Shown: positions 13,816-23,378 of the stretch, in pieces | How the letters are laid out: every line of letters starts with the position of its first letter | Numbering within the stretch: position 1 is the first letter of the stretch | NCBI RefSeq assembly: GCF_003943935.1 | Contig: NZ_RJOB01000003.1 | Coordinates: 62,001-126,000, forward strand | Length of the DNA stretch: 64,000 nt | Source of the DNA: Streptococcus mitis | GTDB lineage: Bacteria > Bacillota > Bacilli > Lactobacillales > Streptococcaceae | Direction: 5' to 3' | The notes under the pieces: model-generated | What the model saw: the letters and a program-made list of their open reading frames with translations, nothing else | Databases searched by the model: none | What the model was told of the DNA's origin: nothing | Program-made: the position numbers and the translations under genes

Positions 13816-14705
13816 ACTTCCACCCCTGATTCTAGTTTAAAGATTTCATCGATTGTCGGCGCTTGCTGGTCAAAGGTTGCGATATATTGCCCCTGAGTCA
13901 AGATTGGGAAAAGTTCCCTTCCAGCGCTCTCATCCTCCAAGATCAATTTCCAACTGCCTTGTTTGGTCAAGCTCACCTGTTTGACATGAGGAAGGTTTTC
14001 CAATTCTTCCTTGCTTCGTTCACTTGAAACAAAGAGACGCGTTTTCCCGTATTGATTGCGGACATCCTGAACTGGTCCATGCAAGACCACACGGCCATCT
14101 CGGATCATGAGAATATCGTCACAAAGCTCCTCAACATTAGTCATAACATGGTCAGAAAAGATAATGGTTGCCCCACGTTCTTTTTCTTGAAAAATGACTT
14201 GTTTGAGCAATTCTGTATTGACTGGGTCCAATCCACTGAAAGGCTCATCCAAGATAATCAAGTCTGGTTCATGAATCAGAGTAATAATGAGCTGAATCTT
14301 CTGCTGATTTCCTTTTGACAGACTCTTGATTTTATCAGTCAGCTTCCCTTTCACTTCCAACCTCTTCATCCATTGAGGGAGTTTTTCTTTGATCTCCTTG
14401 GCATCCATACCTTTTAGAGTCGCCAAGTAACGAACTTGTTCAAGGACTGTCAATTTAGGCATGAGACTGCGTTCTTCAGGCAGATAGCCAATCCGAGCGT
14501 AGGTCTCTTGACGAATATCCTGACCATCTAGACTGATTTCTCCTTGGTATTCTAAAAACTTCAAAATACTGTGGAAAATCGTTGTTTTCCCAGCACCGTT
14601 TTTTCCGACTAGTCCCAAAATACGACCTGGTCGCGCTTGAAAGTCAATACCAAACAAAACTTGCTTGGATCCAAAACTTTTCTCTAGACTTCTTACTTCT
14701 AGCAT
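13812..14705 (-). CDS. ABC transporter ATPase (NatA/YhaQ family)
   Basis: This protein has 297 residues. Walker A GKNGAGKTT is near residue 35, the signature is LSKGNQQKIQL (a variant of LSGGQ), Walker B is LIILDEPFSGLDP, and the H-loop is FSDHVM. The C-terminal 80 residues are an added domain (RLFVSSERSKEEL...) typical of the YhaQ/NatA group. It provides the energy for the permease encoded immediately downstream. It should be a cytoplasmic subunit. No neighbouring regulator hints at the substrate. Confidence 0.88.
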   Translation of the reverse strand: MLEVRSLEKSFGSKQVLFGIDFQARPGRILGLVGKNGAGKTTIFHSILKFLEYQGEISLDGQDIRQETYARIGYLPEERSLMPKLTVLEQVRYLATLKGMDAKEIKEKLPQWMKRLEVKGKLTDKIKSLSKGNQQKIQLIITLIHEPDLIILDEPFSGLDPVNTELLKQVIFQEKERGATIIFSDHVMTNVEELCDDILMIRDGRVVLHGPVQDVRNQYGKTRLFVSSERSKEELENLPHVKQVSLTKQGSWKLILEDESAGRELFPILTQGQYIATFDQQAPTIDEIFKLESGVEV

Positions 14706-14820
14706 CTTTCACCTCCGAAATTTCTTTCACTTATTATACCCTTTTTTGATAGCCTTTACAATGATTTCTGTCCATTTTTATAAGACTATTGCTGTGTAAA
14801 ATATGGCCTGGAGCACTTTT

Positions 14821-14970
14821 ATACTCAATGAAAATCAAAGAGCAAACTAGGAAGCTAGCCATAGGCTGCTCAAAGCACTGCTTTGAGGTTGTAGATAGAA
14901 CTGACGAAGTCAGTAACATATATACGGCAAGCCGAAGCTGACATGGTTTGAAGAGATTTTCGAAGAGTAT
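14821..14970. repeat. RUP-type repeat, long variant
   Basis: The left end TACTCAATGAAAATCAAAG and right end GAAGAGATTTTCGAAGAGTA match the other RUP copies in the window. The middle has about 37 extra bases (GACGAAGTCAGTAACATATA and following). RUP are small pneumococcal repeats thought to move with the help of an IS630-type transposase. It lies between the ABC ATPase gene and the pheT terminator. Confidence 0.85.
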
Positions 14971-15065
14971 TAGTGATAAATCCATTATACAGTAGCAAAC
15001 TCAATTTATCACCTCCGCTCCTCAACTGTCTATTTTTAATCCTGAATTGTTATTTGAAAAGAAAA

Positions 15066-15091
15066 AATCCACCCCGAAGGATGGATTGATG
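15066..15091 (-). terminator. pheT terminator
   Basis: On the minus strand ATCCATCC TTCG GGGTGGAT is followed by TTTTTTC. It stands directly after the pheT stop. Confidence 0.8.
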
Positions 15092-15093
15092 AG

Positions 15094-17499
15094 TTAACGT
15101 ACTTCTGCATTGACTTTTTCTTCGAGAGACGCTTGGATTTTTTCCATGTAGCGTGCGACTTCTTCATCCGTTAAGCTGTCTTCTGGATTTTGGAAAGTCA
15201 AGCTATAAGCCATTGACTTCATACCAAGTCCCAATTTTTCACCTGAGAAGACGTCAAAGAGTTTGATATCTGTCAAACGTTTCACGCCAGCAGCTTGGAT
15301 AGCGTCCACAACTTCTTGGTGAGTGACTTCTGCCTTGAGGAGTAGAGCCACGTCACGGCTAACTGCTGGGAATTTGGTGATTTCCACAAATGGAGCAGCA
15401 GGTTGAAGGGCAGCTTCGATGGCTGAAAGGTTAAGCTCAGCTACATACGTTTCTGGAATATCGTAAGCCTTAGCAGTGACTGGATGCACTTGCCCAAGGA
15501 AACCAAGAACTTGGTCACCGAGTGAAATGACTGCTGTACGACCTGGGTGGAGGCTTGCAATTTCAGCCGTAGCTGTATAAGTCACTTCTAGTCCCAAGCG
15601 AGTAAATAATGCTTCTAGGATTCCCTTAGCATAGAAGAAATCAACTGGAACTGCTGCTGTTTGGAAATCTTTTTCAGCAACCAAGCCTGTCAAGGCAAAG
15701 GCAAAGCTGTTGATTTCATTTGGAAGTTCTTCTTTTGGATTGCCAGTTTGTTCAAAGACTTTTCCAATCTCATAAAGAGCCAAGTTTTTGTTCTTACGAG
15801 CCACATTGTAGGCAACGGTATCAAGGATACCAGAAATCATATTTTGACGGAGGACAGAACGGTCCACTGTCATTGGCCACATAAGTTCCGTAAGGTTACT
15901 TGGTTGAGCTGTGAACTCAACTGCTTTTTCAGGAGTTGTCAGAGCGTAGGTGATGATTTCTGTCAAACCTGCCCCTTCAGCAATCGTACGAATTTGACGG
16001 CGAAGTTTTTGTGTCGCAGTCAATTCACCTGCTGTACCATCGTCTTTTGGAAGACTGGTTGGCAAGCGGTCATAACCATAGATACGAGCGATTTCTTCAA
16101 AGAGGTCCGCTTCGATGGTGATATCCCAACGGCGACGTGGGACGCTGACTGTAAAGCTGTCTGCATTGCCAGAAAGACCAAAGCCAAGACGACGGAAGAC
16201 GTCTTCTACATCAGCGTATAAAAGCTCAGTTCCGAGGACACGGTTAACATCAGCAAGAGTTGAAGAAACTTCCACATCAGAAGTATCAAGTTCTCCCGCT
16301 GAAACAATACCCTTACGCACCGTCGCACCTGCAAGTTCTGTAATCATGCTAGCCGCCGCATCAAGAGCCTCATTGACTGTTGCCACATTGATCCCTTTTT
16401 CAAAGCGAGAAGATGACTCAGAACGAAGGTTAAGACGACCGCTAGTCTTACGGATAGATTTGCCATTGAAAACAGCAGCTTCAAGGACAACACGACTAGA
16501 GTTTTCAGAGATTTCTGTTGCTTGACCACCCATAACACCTGCAAGAGCAACTGGCTTGTCAGCGACAGTAATGACTAGGTCATTCACGTCCAAGTCACGT
16601 TCTTCACCATCTAAAGTCACTAATTTTTCACCAGCACGCGCTTCACGTACACGGATGTCAGTCCCTTCAAAGGTATCCAAGTCAAAGGCATGCATTGGTT
16701 GACCAAAGTAGAGCAGAATGTAGTTTGTCACGTCCACCACGTTGTTAATAGGACGGATTCCTTCGTTCATGAGAAGGTTTTGCAACCATTGTGGACTTGG
16801 TGCGATAGTCACATTGTCCAATATACGAGCTGCATAGTAAGGCGCCTTGTCTGTCTCAATACCTACAGAAAGGGCATCTGCTGCAGCTTGGTCAGTTTCT
16901 AAAAGAGTAAATTCTTTAAAGTTGACCGCCTTGTCATAGATGGCTGCCACTTCGTGAGCCACTCCACGCATAGAAAGGGCATCCGCACGGTTGGGTGTGA
17001 TAGAAAGTTCGATGATTTCATCATCCAAGTCTAGATATGAGAAGACTTCCTCACCTGGAACGGCATTTTCTGGCAAGATTTGGATGCCATCTGCGAATTC
17101 CTTAGGCACAACTGAGTCAGAAATTCCCAATTCACCAAGTGAACAGATCATCCCAAGTGACTCTAAGCCACGGATTTTTCCTTTTTTGATCTTGTAATTG
17201 TCAGCGATACGAGCTCCTGGAAGAGCTACCATAACCTTGATACCAGCACGCACATTTGGAGCACCACAAACGATTTGACGAGCTTCTTCTTCGCCAACGT
17301 TAACCTGACACACATGAAGGTGAGTTTCTGGCACATCTTCGCAAGACAAGACCTCACCGACGACAATTTTCGAGAGACCAGCAGCAGGTGATTCCACACC
17401 TTCTACCTCGATCCCTGTAGTTGACATTTTTTCAGCCAACTCTTGTGATGGAACATCAATGTCCACCAATTCTTTTAACCATTTATAAGATACAAGCAT
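15094..17499 (-). CDS. pheT: Phenylalanyl-tRNA synthetase beta subunit
   Basis: This protein has 801 residues, full length. Order of domains: a B1 and tRNA-binding OB fold at 1-150 ([35 protein letters not shown]), B3/B4 editing domain (about 210-400, with [20 protein letters not shown]), B5 (about 405-480), the catalytic-like B6/B7 core, and a C-terminal anticodon-binding domain ([11 protein letters not shown]..., 710-801). It pairs with PheS as an alpha2beta2 enzyme. A GNAT gene lies between pheS and pheT. The T-box before pheS should control the whole group. Confidence 0.98.
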   Translation of the reverse strand: MLVSYKWLKELVDIDVPSQELAEKMSTTGIEVEGVESPAAGLSKIVVGEVLSCEDVPETHLHVCQVNVGEEEARQIVCGAPNVRAGIKVMVALPGARIADNYKIKKGKIRGLESLGMICSLGELGISDSVVPKEFADGIQILPENAVPGEEVFSYLDLDDEIIELSITPNRADALSMRGVAHEVAAIYDKAVNFKEFTLLETDQAAADALSVGIETDKAPYYAARILDNVTIAPSPQWLQNLLMNEGIRPINNVVDVTNYILLYFGQPMHAFDLDTFEGTDIRVREARAGEKLVTLDGEERDLDVNDLVITVADKPVALAGVMGGQATEISENSSRVVLEAAVFNGKSIRKTSGRLNLRSESSSRFEKGINVATVNEALDAAASMITELAGATVRKGIVSAGELDTSDVEVSSTLADVNRVLGTELLYADVEDVFRRLGFGLSGNADSFTVSVPRRRWDITIEADLFEEIARIYGYDRLPTSLPKDDGTAGELTATQKLRRQIRTIAEGAGLTEIITYALTTPEKAVEFTAQPSNLTELMWPMTVDRSVLRQNMISGILDTVAYNVARKNKNLALYEIGKVFEQTGNPKEELPNEINSFAFALTGLVAEKDFQTAAVPVDFFYAKGILEALFTRLGLEVTYTATAEIASLHPGRTAVISLGDQVLGFLGQVHPVTAKAYDIPETYVAELNLSAIEAALQPAAPFVEITKFPAVSRDVALLLKAEVTHQEVVDAIQAAGVKRLTDIKLFDVFSGEKLGLGMKSMAYSLTFQNPEDSLTDEEVARYMEKIQASLEEKVNAEVR

Positions 17500-17575
17500 A
17501 ATTTAGTTTTCCAGAATGACAGTTATCACTCTAGTTCTTTTCCTTTCCTATCATTTCAATAGAAGAATCATCTTC

Positions 17576-18085
17576 TTACCTTAATTTCTTTCTCAGTAAC
17601 CAATCTGTATCTACTTTTTGACCAACCATAAAATGATGTTGGCTAAATTTTTCAAAACCATATCGATTATAAAACGCTTGAGCTTTTGTATTATGCTCCC
17701 AAACACCTAGCCAAGCCCAGGAAAAACCATTTTTTTCGGCAAGTTCAAGAGCAAATTCAAACAGTTGCTTACCTAGTCCAAACCCTTGGAATTTTTGTAG
17801 CACATAGAGGCGTTGAATTTCAAAAGCATCCTCTAATTCTCTCTCAGTTTGAGTACTCCCCCAGTTGACTTTGAGAAAACCAGCTATCTCCTCTTCATGC
17901 ACAATGAAATAGGTTCCAGATTCTGGATTTTCCAACTCAGTTAACAAAGTTTTCAGACTATAAGCCTCTTCAAAGTATTTCTGTAACTGCTCTTCCGTAT
18001 TATCATGAGCAAATGTTTCACGAAAGGTTTGTTTGGCAATTTTGGACAACACTTCAACATCTGCCATTTCTACTTTTCTAATCAT
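17576..18085 (-). CDS. GNAT family N-acetyltransferase
   Basis: This protein has 169 residues. GNAT motif A is seen as IQRLYVLQKFQGFGLGKQLF (acetyl-CoA pyrophosphate loop Q-x-x-G-x-G), followed by GFSWAWLGVWEHNTKAQAFY and YGFEKFSQHHFMVG. The start ATG shares a base with the pheS stop (TAATG), so it is translated from the pheS message. The substrate is unknown. The same pheS-GNAT-pheT order is, to my knowledge, common in streptococci. Confidence 0.88.
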   Translation of the reverse strand: MIRKVEMADVEVLSKIAKQTFRETFAHDNTEEQLQKYFEEAYSLKTLLTELENPESGTYFIVHEEEIAGFLKVNWGSTQTERELEDAFEIQRLYVLQKFQGFGLGKQLFEFALELAEKNGFSWAWLGVWEHNTKAQAFYNRYGFEKFSQHHFMVGQKVDTDWLLRKKLR

Positions 18086-19131
18086 TATTTAAACTGTTCT
18101 GAGAAGCGGACATCTCCTTGGTAGAATCCACGGATATCGTTGATCCCGTAACGGAGCATAGCTACACGCTCTTGTCCAAGACCAAAGGCAAATCCAGAGT
18201 AAACAGTCGCATCGATACCACTCATTTCAAGGACACGTGGGTGAACCATACCGGCACCCATAATTTCGATCCAACCAGTTTTCTTACATACGTTACAGCC
18301 TTCTCCACCACACTTGAAACAAGAAACATCCACCTCAACAGATGGCTCTGTGAATGGGAAGTAAGAGGGGCGCAGACGGATCTGACGCTCTTCACCGAAC
18401 ATTTTTTGCACAATCAACTGAAGCGTTCCTTGAAGGTCTGCCATAGAGATATTTTTCCCAACAACCAAACCTTCGATTTGGTGGAATTGGTGACTGTGGG
18501 TCGCATCGTCCGTATCACGACGGAAGACACGCCCTGGTGAGATCATTTTCAAAGGACCTTTAGAGAAATCATGGGCATCCATGGCACGTGCCTGCACAGG
18601 AGACGTGTGCGTACGGAGCAAGATTTCTTCTGTAATATAGAAAGTGTCCTGCATATCACGGGCTGGGTGGTCTTTGGGAAGATTCATACGTTCAAAGTTA
18701 TAGTAGTCTTGCTCAACTTCAAAACCATCCACGACTTGGTAACCCATTCCAATGAAAATATCTTCGATTTCTTCACTGGTTTGTGTGAGGACATGACGGT
18801 GACCAGTCGCAACTGGACGACCTGGAAGTGTCACATCGATACTCTCGCTAGCCAGCTGAGCCGCGACTTTCTTTTCTTCCAAGAGCTTAGCTGTTTCTTC
18901 AAAGGCAGCTGTCAAGACATCACGAGCTTCATTGACGTGTTTCCCTATGATTGGACGCATCTCTGCAGAGACATCTTTCATCCCTTTGAGGATTTCAGTG
19001 AGCGAACCCTTTTTACCAAGGACAGAGACACGCAATTCTTGCATCTCTTTTTCATTTTCAGCAGTAATCTGCTTCAAGCTAGCCAGCGTTTCTTCTCGAA
19101 GCGCTTTTAATTGTTCTTCAATAGTTGACAT
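18085..19131 (-). CDS. pheS: Phenylalanyl-tRNA synthetase alpha subunit
   Basis: This protein has 348 residues, with start [14 protein letters not shown] at 19131 behind GGAGG. A longer open frame reaching 19212 reads through the T-box and is not used. The N-terminal coiled coil (1-90) binds tRNA-Phe. The class II catalytic core has motif 2 ([20 protein letters not shown]) and motif 3 ([18 protein letters not shown]). A CxxC...CNVC cluster at about 270-285 is usual for this family. First gene of the group, under the T-box. Confidence 0.98.
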   Translation of the reverse strand: MSTIEEQLKALREETLASLKQITAENEKEMQELRVSVLGKKGSLTEILKGMKDVSAEMRPIIGKHVNEARDVLTAAFEETAKLLEEKKVAAQLASESIDVTLPGRPVATGHRHVLTQTSEEIEDIFIGMGYQVVDGFEVEQDYYNFERMNLPKDHPARDMQDTFYITEEILLRTHTSPVQARAMDAHDFSKGPLKMISPGRVFRRDTDDATHSHQFHQIEGLVVGKNISMADLQGTLQLIVQKMFGEERQIRLRPSYFPFTEPSVEVDVSCFKCGGEGCNVCKKTGWIEIMGAGMVHPRVLEMSGIDATVYSGFAFGLGQERVAMLRYGINDIRGFYQGDVRFSEQFK

Positions 19132-19139
19132 AATTCCTC

Positions 19140-19375
19140 CATCAGTCTCTCGTAGATAAAAAGAAAACCACATGCCAAAAACTCCACTCGGAGCGTTAAC
19201 ACGCGGTACCATCCGTTTTCATCTGACAAGTCAGACCTTCATTTCTAAATCCATGCGCAAGTGAATTCACCCAGCTTTCATATAGAGAGCTTGCAGTCAC
19301 GGCTCTCCTCCCTGATATACTTCCCTTGAGTTACTAGTCTTGCAGATTTCTATTCAATTACTACTTAGTTTATCA
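19140..19375 (-). ncRNA. T-box leader of pheS
   Basis: On the minus strand the T-box sequence TGGTACCGCGT (19211-19201) lies in an antiterminator bulge context. It is followed by the terminator stem GCTCC/GGAGT with a T run (19194-19176). About 150 bases upstream of the T-box hold stem I. Uncharged tRNA-Phe should bind and allow readthrough into pheS-pheT. I could not fix the specifier codon by eye. Confidence 0.88.
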
Positions 19376-19401
19376 GATTTTTAGTTAAAAAACAAGTTCG
19401 A

Positions 19402-19881
19402 TTAGACTAATTTCAATATAAAACTCGTTCCTTTTTCTGTTGCTCCATCTGCCACAAATCCAAGCGACTTGAAACACCTCCTAGAAGCATGATTGTAGGT
19501 GTAGATTTCCTTGATTCTCAATTCTTTCCATCCTTTTACTCGGGCCAATTCAATCAAAGTACTTAGAACCTTTTTCCCAAGCCCTCGATGTTGATAAGCG
19601 GGATTCCCAATCACAATGGGGAGATTAGCCTGAGATAGAGTAACATCCCCAATTGGAAACCATTCTCCCTTCTCCTTGACTTCAATCCAAAAAAGCTCAC
19701 CATGCTGATCCAAATAGGAATACATAGCTTCCAAGGCCGCTGGACTGTAAGGTCTCTTCACACCATCTACGAGGTAAACCAAGTTCACATCCTGATACCA
19801 AGCAAAAGCTTCCTCACAATGATTGACCTTATAATAAGGAACAAGACGCAGTGCATGATCTATTTGTAGGGTCTGTTTCAT
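19402..19881 (-). CDS. GNAT family N-acetyltransferase
   Basis: This protein has 159 residues. The acetyl-CoA loop is AYQHRGLGKKVLSTLIELAR (Q/R-x-x-G-x-G type), preceded by a beta-strand IGDVTLSQANLPIVIGNPAY and followed by YNHASRRCFKSLGF. The substrate is unknown. Its 5' end overlaps the 3' end of the ParB-like gene upstream by 53 bases, so the two should be expressed together. Confidence 0.85.
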   Translation of the reverse strand: MKQTLQIDHALRLVPYYKVNHCEEAFAWYQDVNLVYLVDGVKRPYSPAALEAMYSYLDQHGELFWIEVKEKGEWFPIGDVTLSQANLPIVIGNPAYQHRGLGKKVLSTLIELARVKGWKELRIKEIYTYNHASRRCFKSLGFVADGATEKGTSFILKLV

Positions 19882-20275
19882 CTGCTTTCCTTTTCAATAA
19901 GAGAGTTGCTGCTTGATTAAAACCCTCACACCAGTTATACCATTTTGCTTCATACTCATCTTGAGCTAAGATATGCTTCTTTAAATCCAGAACAGAGTAA
20001 ATCTTTCTTTCCTCACAAGCTTGCGCATAGAGATGATATAGTTCATCACCGCCGTCTCTATCAAACTCAGCAGAAATCGTATTCCTACCTGCCAATAAAG
20101 CCTGATAAGCCCTGTGATGCCCATCTGTAATCAACAAGCAATCCCCGAACGCAAGAATACTGATTGGGTCAACATTGATCATTTCTGTCGACTGATAAAG
20201 TGTCTGGATTCCTGCTAGTTTCTTTTCTGATAAGTATAGTTGAGTAGGATGAAGAGCTTTTATATTGACTTTCAT
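19829..20275 (-). CDS. ParB/sulfiredoxin-fold-like protein
   Basis: This protein has 148 residues. The motif ILAFGDCLLITDGHHRAYQA is like the D-G-x-H-R box of ParB N-terminal nuclease-like and sulfiredoxin folds, where G-x-H/N-R contacts nucleotide. The start KVNIKALHPTQLYLSEKKLA is the usual first strand of that fold. No DNA-binding helix-turn-helix follows, so it is not a partition protein. The long overlap with the acetyltransferase gene suggests joint function. Confidence 0.6.
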   Translation of the reverse strand: MKVNIKALHPTQLYLSEKKLAGIQTLYQSTEMINVDPISILAFGDCLLITDGHHRAYQALLAGRNTISAEFDRDGGDELYHLYAQACEERKIYSVLDLKKHILAQDEYEAKWYNWCEGFNQAATLLLKRKADETDPTNRSCTASCSLL

Positions 20276-20302
20276 TTCTTTCTCCTCAAGAGATTTTGAT
20301 AC

Positions 20303-20953
20303 TCACTTCTGCTTGCCTTTAAATCGCCATTGGAAGCGGAGCTTATCATAGAAGGGAAACTCGATAAACAAGACTCCCAAGCCCACACAGAGACTGGCAA
20401 GAACGTCTGATGGATAGTGAACCCCCAGATAGACTCTTGATACCATCACACTGACTAGGTAGAGACCAAGGACGATTTGTACGATTTTTCTCCAGACCGG
20501 ATCTTTAATCCGTTGACTGATAATGACAATCAGAGTACCTACCATCAAGGTTACTGCCAGAGAATGGCCACTTGGGAAGGAAAATCCCTTCTCCTCAACC
20601 AAGTGTAAGATAGCTGGTCGTGGACGTTGGTAGATATTTTTAAAGGTCACGATTAAAAGACCTGCCAAAGCCAGATTTCCCAGCATAAGTAGGCTTTCAA
20701 TCTTCCACCGCTTACGATAAAAGACAAAAGCTACCAGCACAACCCAAGTGATAATCACTGGGATATCAATCAAGCGTGTGATGGCCCTAAAAAGAATAGT
20801 CAAATAATCTGGTAAGTCTCCTCGAACGGCAGTCTGAATCGGTTGGTCAAAACCGACCAGCGTTTCAGGGTAAAATTTGACCATATAGCCAAGAATAACG
20901 AAAAGTAAAAGGGCAAAACTGCCCTTCATTAAAAATGTTTGTTTATCTTTCAT
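20303..20953 (-). CDS. PAP2 family membrane phosphatase
   Basis: This protein has 216 residues. Six membrane segments alternate with the three phosphatase boxes: KNIYQRPRP (K-x6-RP), SFPSGHS (PSGH) and SRVYLGVHYPSDV (SR-x5-H-x3-D). The active site faces outward. It belongs to the group that includes undecaprenyl-pyrophosphate and phosphatidylglycerophosphate phosphatases; the substrate cannot be read here. The start overlaps the end of ribU by 11 bases, so it lies in the FMN-riboswitch transcript, a common streptococcal arrangement without a known reason. Confidence 0.9.
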   Translation of the reverse strand: MKDKQTFLMKGSFALLLFVILGYMVKFYPETLVGFDQPIQTAVRGDLPDYLTILFRAITRLIDIPVIITWVVLVAFVFYRKRWKIESLLMLGNLALAGLLIVTFKNIYQRPRPAILHLVEEKGFSFPSGHSLAVTLMVGTLIVIISQRIKDPVWRKIVQIVLGLYLVSVMVSRVYLGVHYPSDVLASLCVGLGVLFIEFPFYDKLRFQWRFKGKQK

Positions 20954-21506
20954 AATGTTTTAAGGTTGGTTTCAAGAGAACGTACAACAACCAGAATGAA
21001 ACGGAAAAGATTACACCCTCAATCAAGTTAAAAGGCAATACCATAGTCATTAGGTAGTTGGACAGTCCCAAAATTTTTCCAATATCAAAGTTAGCAAACT
21101 TAGCGTACAAAGGAACAGCGTAAACATAGTTGAGAACCAACATAGCTACGGTCAAACCAATAGTTCCAGCTAGAGAGCCTAGTAGGAAACGAAGGGTTGT
21201 CCGTTCCTTTTTCCAAATCAAAGCAAATACGATGACAAAAACTCCCAAAGCCACGATATTCATCGGCAAACCAATGTAAGTATTCACTCCCTGACTGTTA
21301 AGAAGCAGTTTCAAGAGTGAGCGAAGCAAGAGAACTCCTAAAGCAGCAGGCAAATCCATGACCACCAAACCTACAAGGACTGGCAAGATACTAAATTCGA
21401 TCTTGAGGAAGGATGCCGCTGGCAAGAGCGGAAAGTCAAAGTACATCAGCACAAATGAGATGGCTGATAGAATTGCAACGGTCGAAAGTCGACGTGTGTT
21501 TGTCAT
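20943..21506 (-). CDS. ribU: Riboflavin ECF transporter S component
   Basis: This protein has 187 residues from the ATG at 21506 (MTNTRRLSTVAILS), which has GGAGG at 8 bases; the in-frame ATG five codons earlier lacks it. Six membrane segments; LPAASFLKIEFSILPVLVGL and NYLMTMVLPFNLIEGVIFSV are typical of RibU. It binds riboflavin outside the cell and uses a shared energy module. The FMN riboswitch upstream supports the substrate. Confidence 0.93.
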   Translation of the reverse strand: MTNTRRLSTVAILSAISFVLMYFDFPLLPAASFLKIEFSILPVLVGLVVMDLPAALGVLLLRSLLKLLLNSQGVNTYIGLPMNIVALGVFVIVFALIWKKERTTLRFLLGSLAGTIGLTVAMLVLNYVYAVPLYAKFANFDIGKILGLSNYLMTMVLPFNLIEGVIFSVSFWLLYVLLKPTLKHYER

Positions 21507-21663
21507 AACAGGTTCCTCCAATTTTCTATAAAATCAGAAGAAGTTGGAAAGGATTCCTCTATCTATTCTCACTTTTTATATCCCAAAAGTTCCCTCTCAC
21601 TCTATTAAAGCAAGCGGTTACAATCCGGCTATAAATCTATCAGAACAGACAAAGCCATTCTTT

Positions 21664-21795
21664 CGTCTTCTCCCATCCAGACTATACTGTCGGTTGTGGA
21701 ATCTCACCACATCAGCTTGCGCTCGCGGACTTATTTGGCTAAAATAGCTAGTCAAATTTACCGCCGGTCGGGAATTTCACCCTGCCCTGAAGACT
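21664..21795 (-). ncRNA. FMN riboswitch
   Basis: The minus strand carries RFN element segments in order: AGGGCAGGGTGAAATTCCCG, ACCGGCGGTAAA, a variable stem, GTCCGCGAGCGCAAGCTGA, TGTGGTGAGATTCCACAACC, GACAGTATAGTCTGGATGGG and AGAAGA. This is a complete aptamer. It lies about 160 bases before ribU and should switch it off when FMN is plentiful. Confidence 0.95.
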
Positions 21796-21851
21796 CTTTT
21801 ATCATAACAAAAAACGCTTGCAAGCGCAAGCATTTTGTTCATTTTCATTTT

Positions 21852-22355
21852 TTATTTCAATTTATCCACTTCATAGGTATGAACAAGCTCAAGACCTGCA
21901 AAGTTCTGCTGGCGAAGGGCTTCGTAAACAATCATGCAGACGGTATTCGACACATTGAGACTGCGGACATGTTCATCATTCATGGGAATACGGAGAGCCT
22001 TCTCAGGATGTTCTCGCATAAAATCTTCAGGTAAACCCTTGTCTTCACGTCCAAAAAGAAAATAATGGTCCTCGTCAGTCGATAAATCCACCTCAGAATA
22101 CACCTTCTCAGCGAATTTCGAAATCAGATAGAGTTTACCTTTCATCTGAGACATAAAATCTTCCAAACTCTCGTAAAAATAAATCTCTAGCTTATCCCAA
22201 TAATCCAAACCAGCCCGCTTCATCTTGCGGTCATCAATAGGAAAGCCCATAGGTTTGATGATGTGGAGGGGAGAATTAGTCGCAGCGCAAGTACGCGCGA
22301 TATTGCCTGTATTTTGTGGAATTTGAGGTTCAAATAATACAATGTGATTTGTCAT
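21852..22355 (-). CDS. trmL: tRNA (cytidine/uridine-34 2'-O)-methyltransferase
   Basis: This protein has 167 residues, with start [20 protein letters not shown] at 22355 behind GAAAGGAAG. A longer frame to 22394 is not supported. It is a SPOUT trefoil-knot enzyme with motif 1 [15 protein letters not shown], motif 2 FGREDKGLP and motif 3 [20 protein letters not shown], matching TrmL/YibK. It methylates the wobble ribose of tRNA-Leu. It stands alone between the FMN riboswitch and the ECF genes. Confidence 0.93.
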   Translation of the reverse strand: MTNHIVLFEPQIPQNTGNIARTCAATNSPLHIIKPMGFPIDDRKMKRAGLDYWDKLEIYFYESLEDFMSQMKGKLYLISKFAEKVYSEVDLSTDEDHYFLFGREDKGLPEDFMREHPEKALRIPMNDEHVRSLNVSNTVCMIVYEALRQQNFAGLELVHTYEVDKLK

Positions 22356-22547
22356 GACTTGCTTCCTTTCACCATTGCAAAAAAATAGCCACACTGCCCG
22401 GAGTCAAGCTCAGCAAACAGCATGGTTAAGGCATCGTTAACTTACCTCACAACAGGTTTGAAGTAAATCAGCGAAACTACTTTCTTAGTATAACACTTTC
22501 AGAATCATTGTCAATAGAAACGACTTGATTTTTTCAATTTTTTCAAG
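22356..22547. other. Spacer between ecfT and trmL
   Basis: No gene is seen. AGCAAACAGCATGGTTAAGG and a CCTCACAACAGG stretch look unlike ordinary spacer, but no fold or known element could be assigned. There is no clear terminator after ecfT. Confidence 0.3.
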
Positions 22548-23378
22548 CTATTTCCAAGGGTTGTAAAATCGTCCCTGATTCTGCAAGATAAGTAGTAAAC
22601 TAGCTACTAAAAACAAGGCTGCCAAGAGCAAGGTAAGATAGTCTCCTTTTTTCAAGGCCTGATAACTATACCAAGTGCGTTTTTTCTCTTTTCCAAAACG
22701 GCGAAGCTCCATGGCTGTAGCGATGGTATCAATGCGTTCTAGCGAGCTAAAAATCAAGGGCGTAATAATGAGCAGATTTCCTTTGATTCGTTGCATAAGA
22801 GAAGCTTTCTTAGATAATTCCATCCCACGCGCTTCTTGAGACATCTTGATGGTAAAGAATTCTTCCTGCAAATCTGGAATATAGCGCAAGGTCAGACTGA
22901 TAGAATAGGCAATCTTATAAGGCACACCAATTTGATTTAAACTGGATGCAAACTGACTAGGATGAGTTGTCATCAAAAAGATAATAGCCAGAGGAATGGT
23001 GCAAAGGTACTTAATGGCCAGATTTAGCAGATAAAAGAGCTCTTGACTAGTCAAAGTGTAGGCACCGACGCCCTGCCAAATGACACTTCTCTCTCCGTAA
23101 AGTCCCACCCCATACTCGGGAGAAAAGAGATAGACCATCAAGACGTTTAAAACGGCAAATACTGTCGCAAAAACGGCTACAAAGGAAACATCTTTAAAGC
23201 GGATTTCTGACAGATAGAGGAGAAAGACCGAAAAGATGGCAATCAGAACAAGCAGTCTGGTATCATAGCTAATCATGGCAGCCAATGACACGAGAATGAA
23301 AAAGAGGAGTTTACCAGCTCCTGACAAGCGATGAATCACAGTATCTCTATGCTGGTAACCGATTAATTTTGCTTGCAT
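22548..23378 (-). CDS. ECF transporter transmembrane T component
   Basis: This protein has 276 residues. It has five or six membrane segments and the CbiQ/EcfT coupling helices with the A-R-G motifs; [20 protein letters not shown] is the first and [14 protein letters not shown] the second. It couples ATP hydrolysis in the fused ATPase (upstream, overlap 16 bases) to the substrate-binding S subunit. Together with 23363-25045 and 25328-25873 it completes a group I-like ECF transporter. Confidence 0.9.
   Translation of the reverse strand: MQAKLIGYQHRDTVIHRLSGAGKLLFFILVSLAAMISYDTRLLVLIAIFSVFLLYLSEIRFKDVSFVAVFATVFAVLNVLMVYLFSPEYGVGLYGERSVIWQGVGAYTLTSQELFYLLNLAIKYLCTIPLAIIFLMTTHPSQFASSLNQIGVPYKIAYSISLTLRYIPDLQEEFFTIKMSQEARGMELSKKASLMQRIKGNLLIITPLIFSSLERIDTIATAMELRRFGKEKKRTWYSYQALKKGDYLTLLLAALFLVASLLLILQNQGRFYNPWK

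Noticed and set aside
14734-14985. 83-codon frame over the RUP repeat
   Set aside because: It is mostly RUP sequence and has no independent support.
15661-16525. Long frames on the plus strand opposite pheT
   Set aside because: They are antisense shadows of a highly conserved gene.
19132-19212. Longer N-terminus for pheS
   Set aside because: It would read through the T-box terminator region; the ATG at 19131 has GGAGG and gives the normal length.
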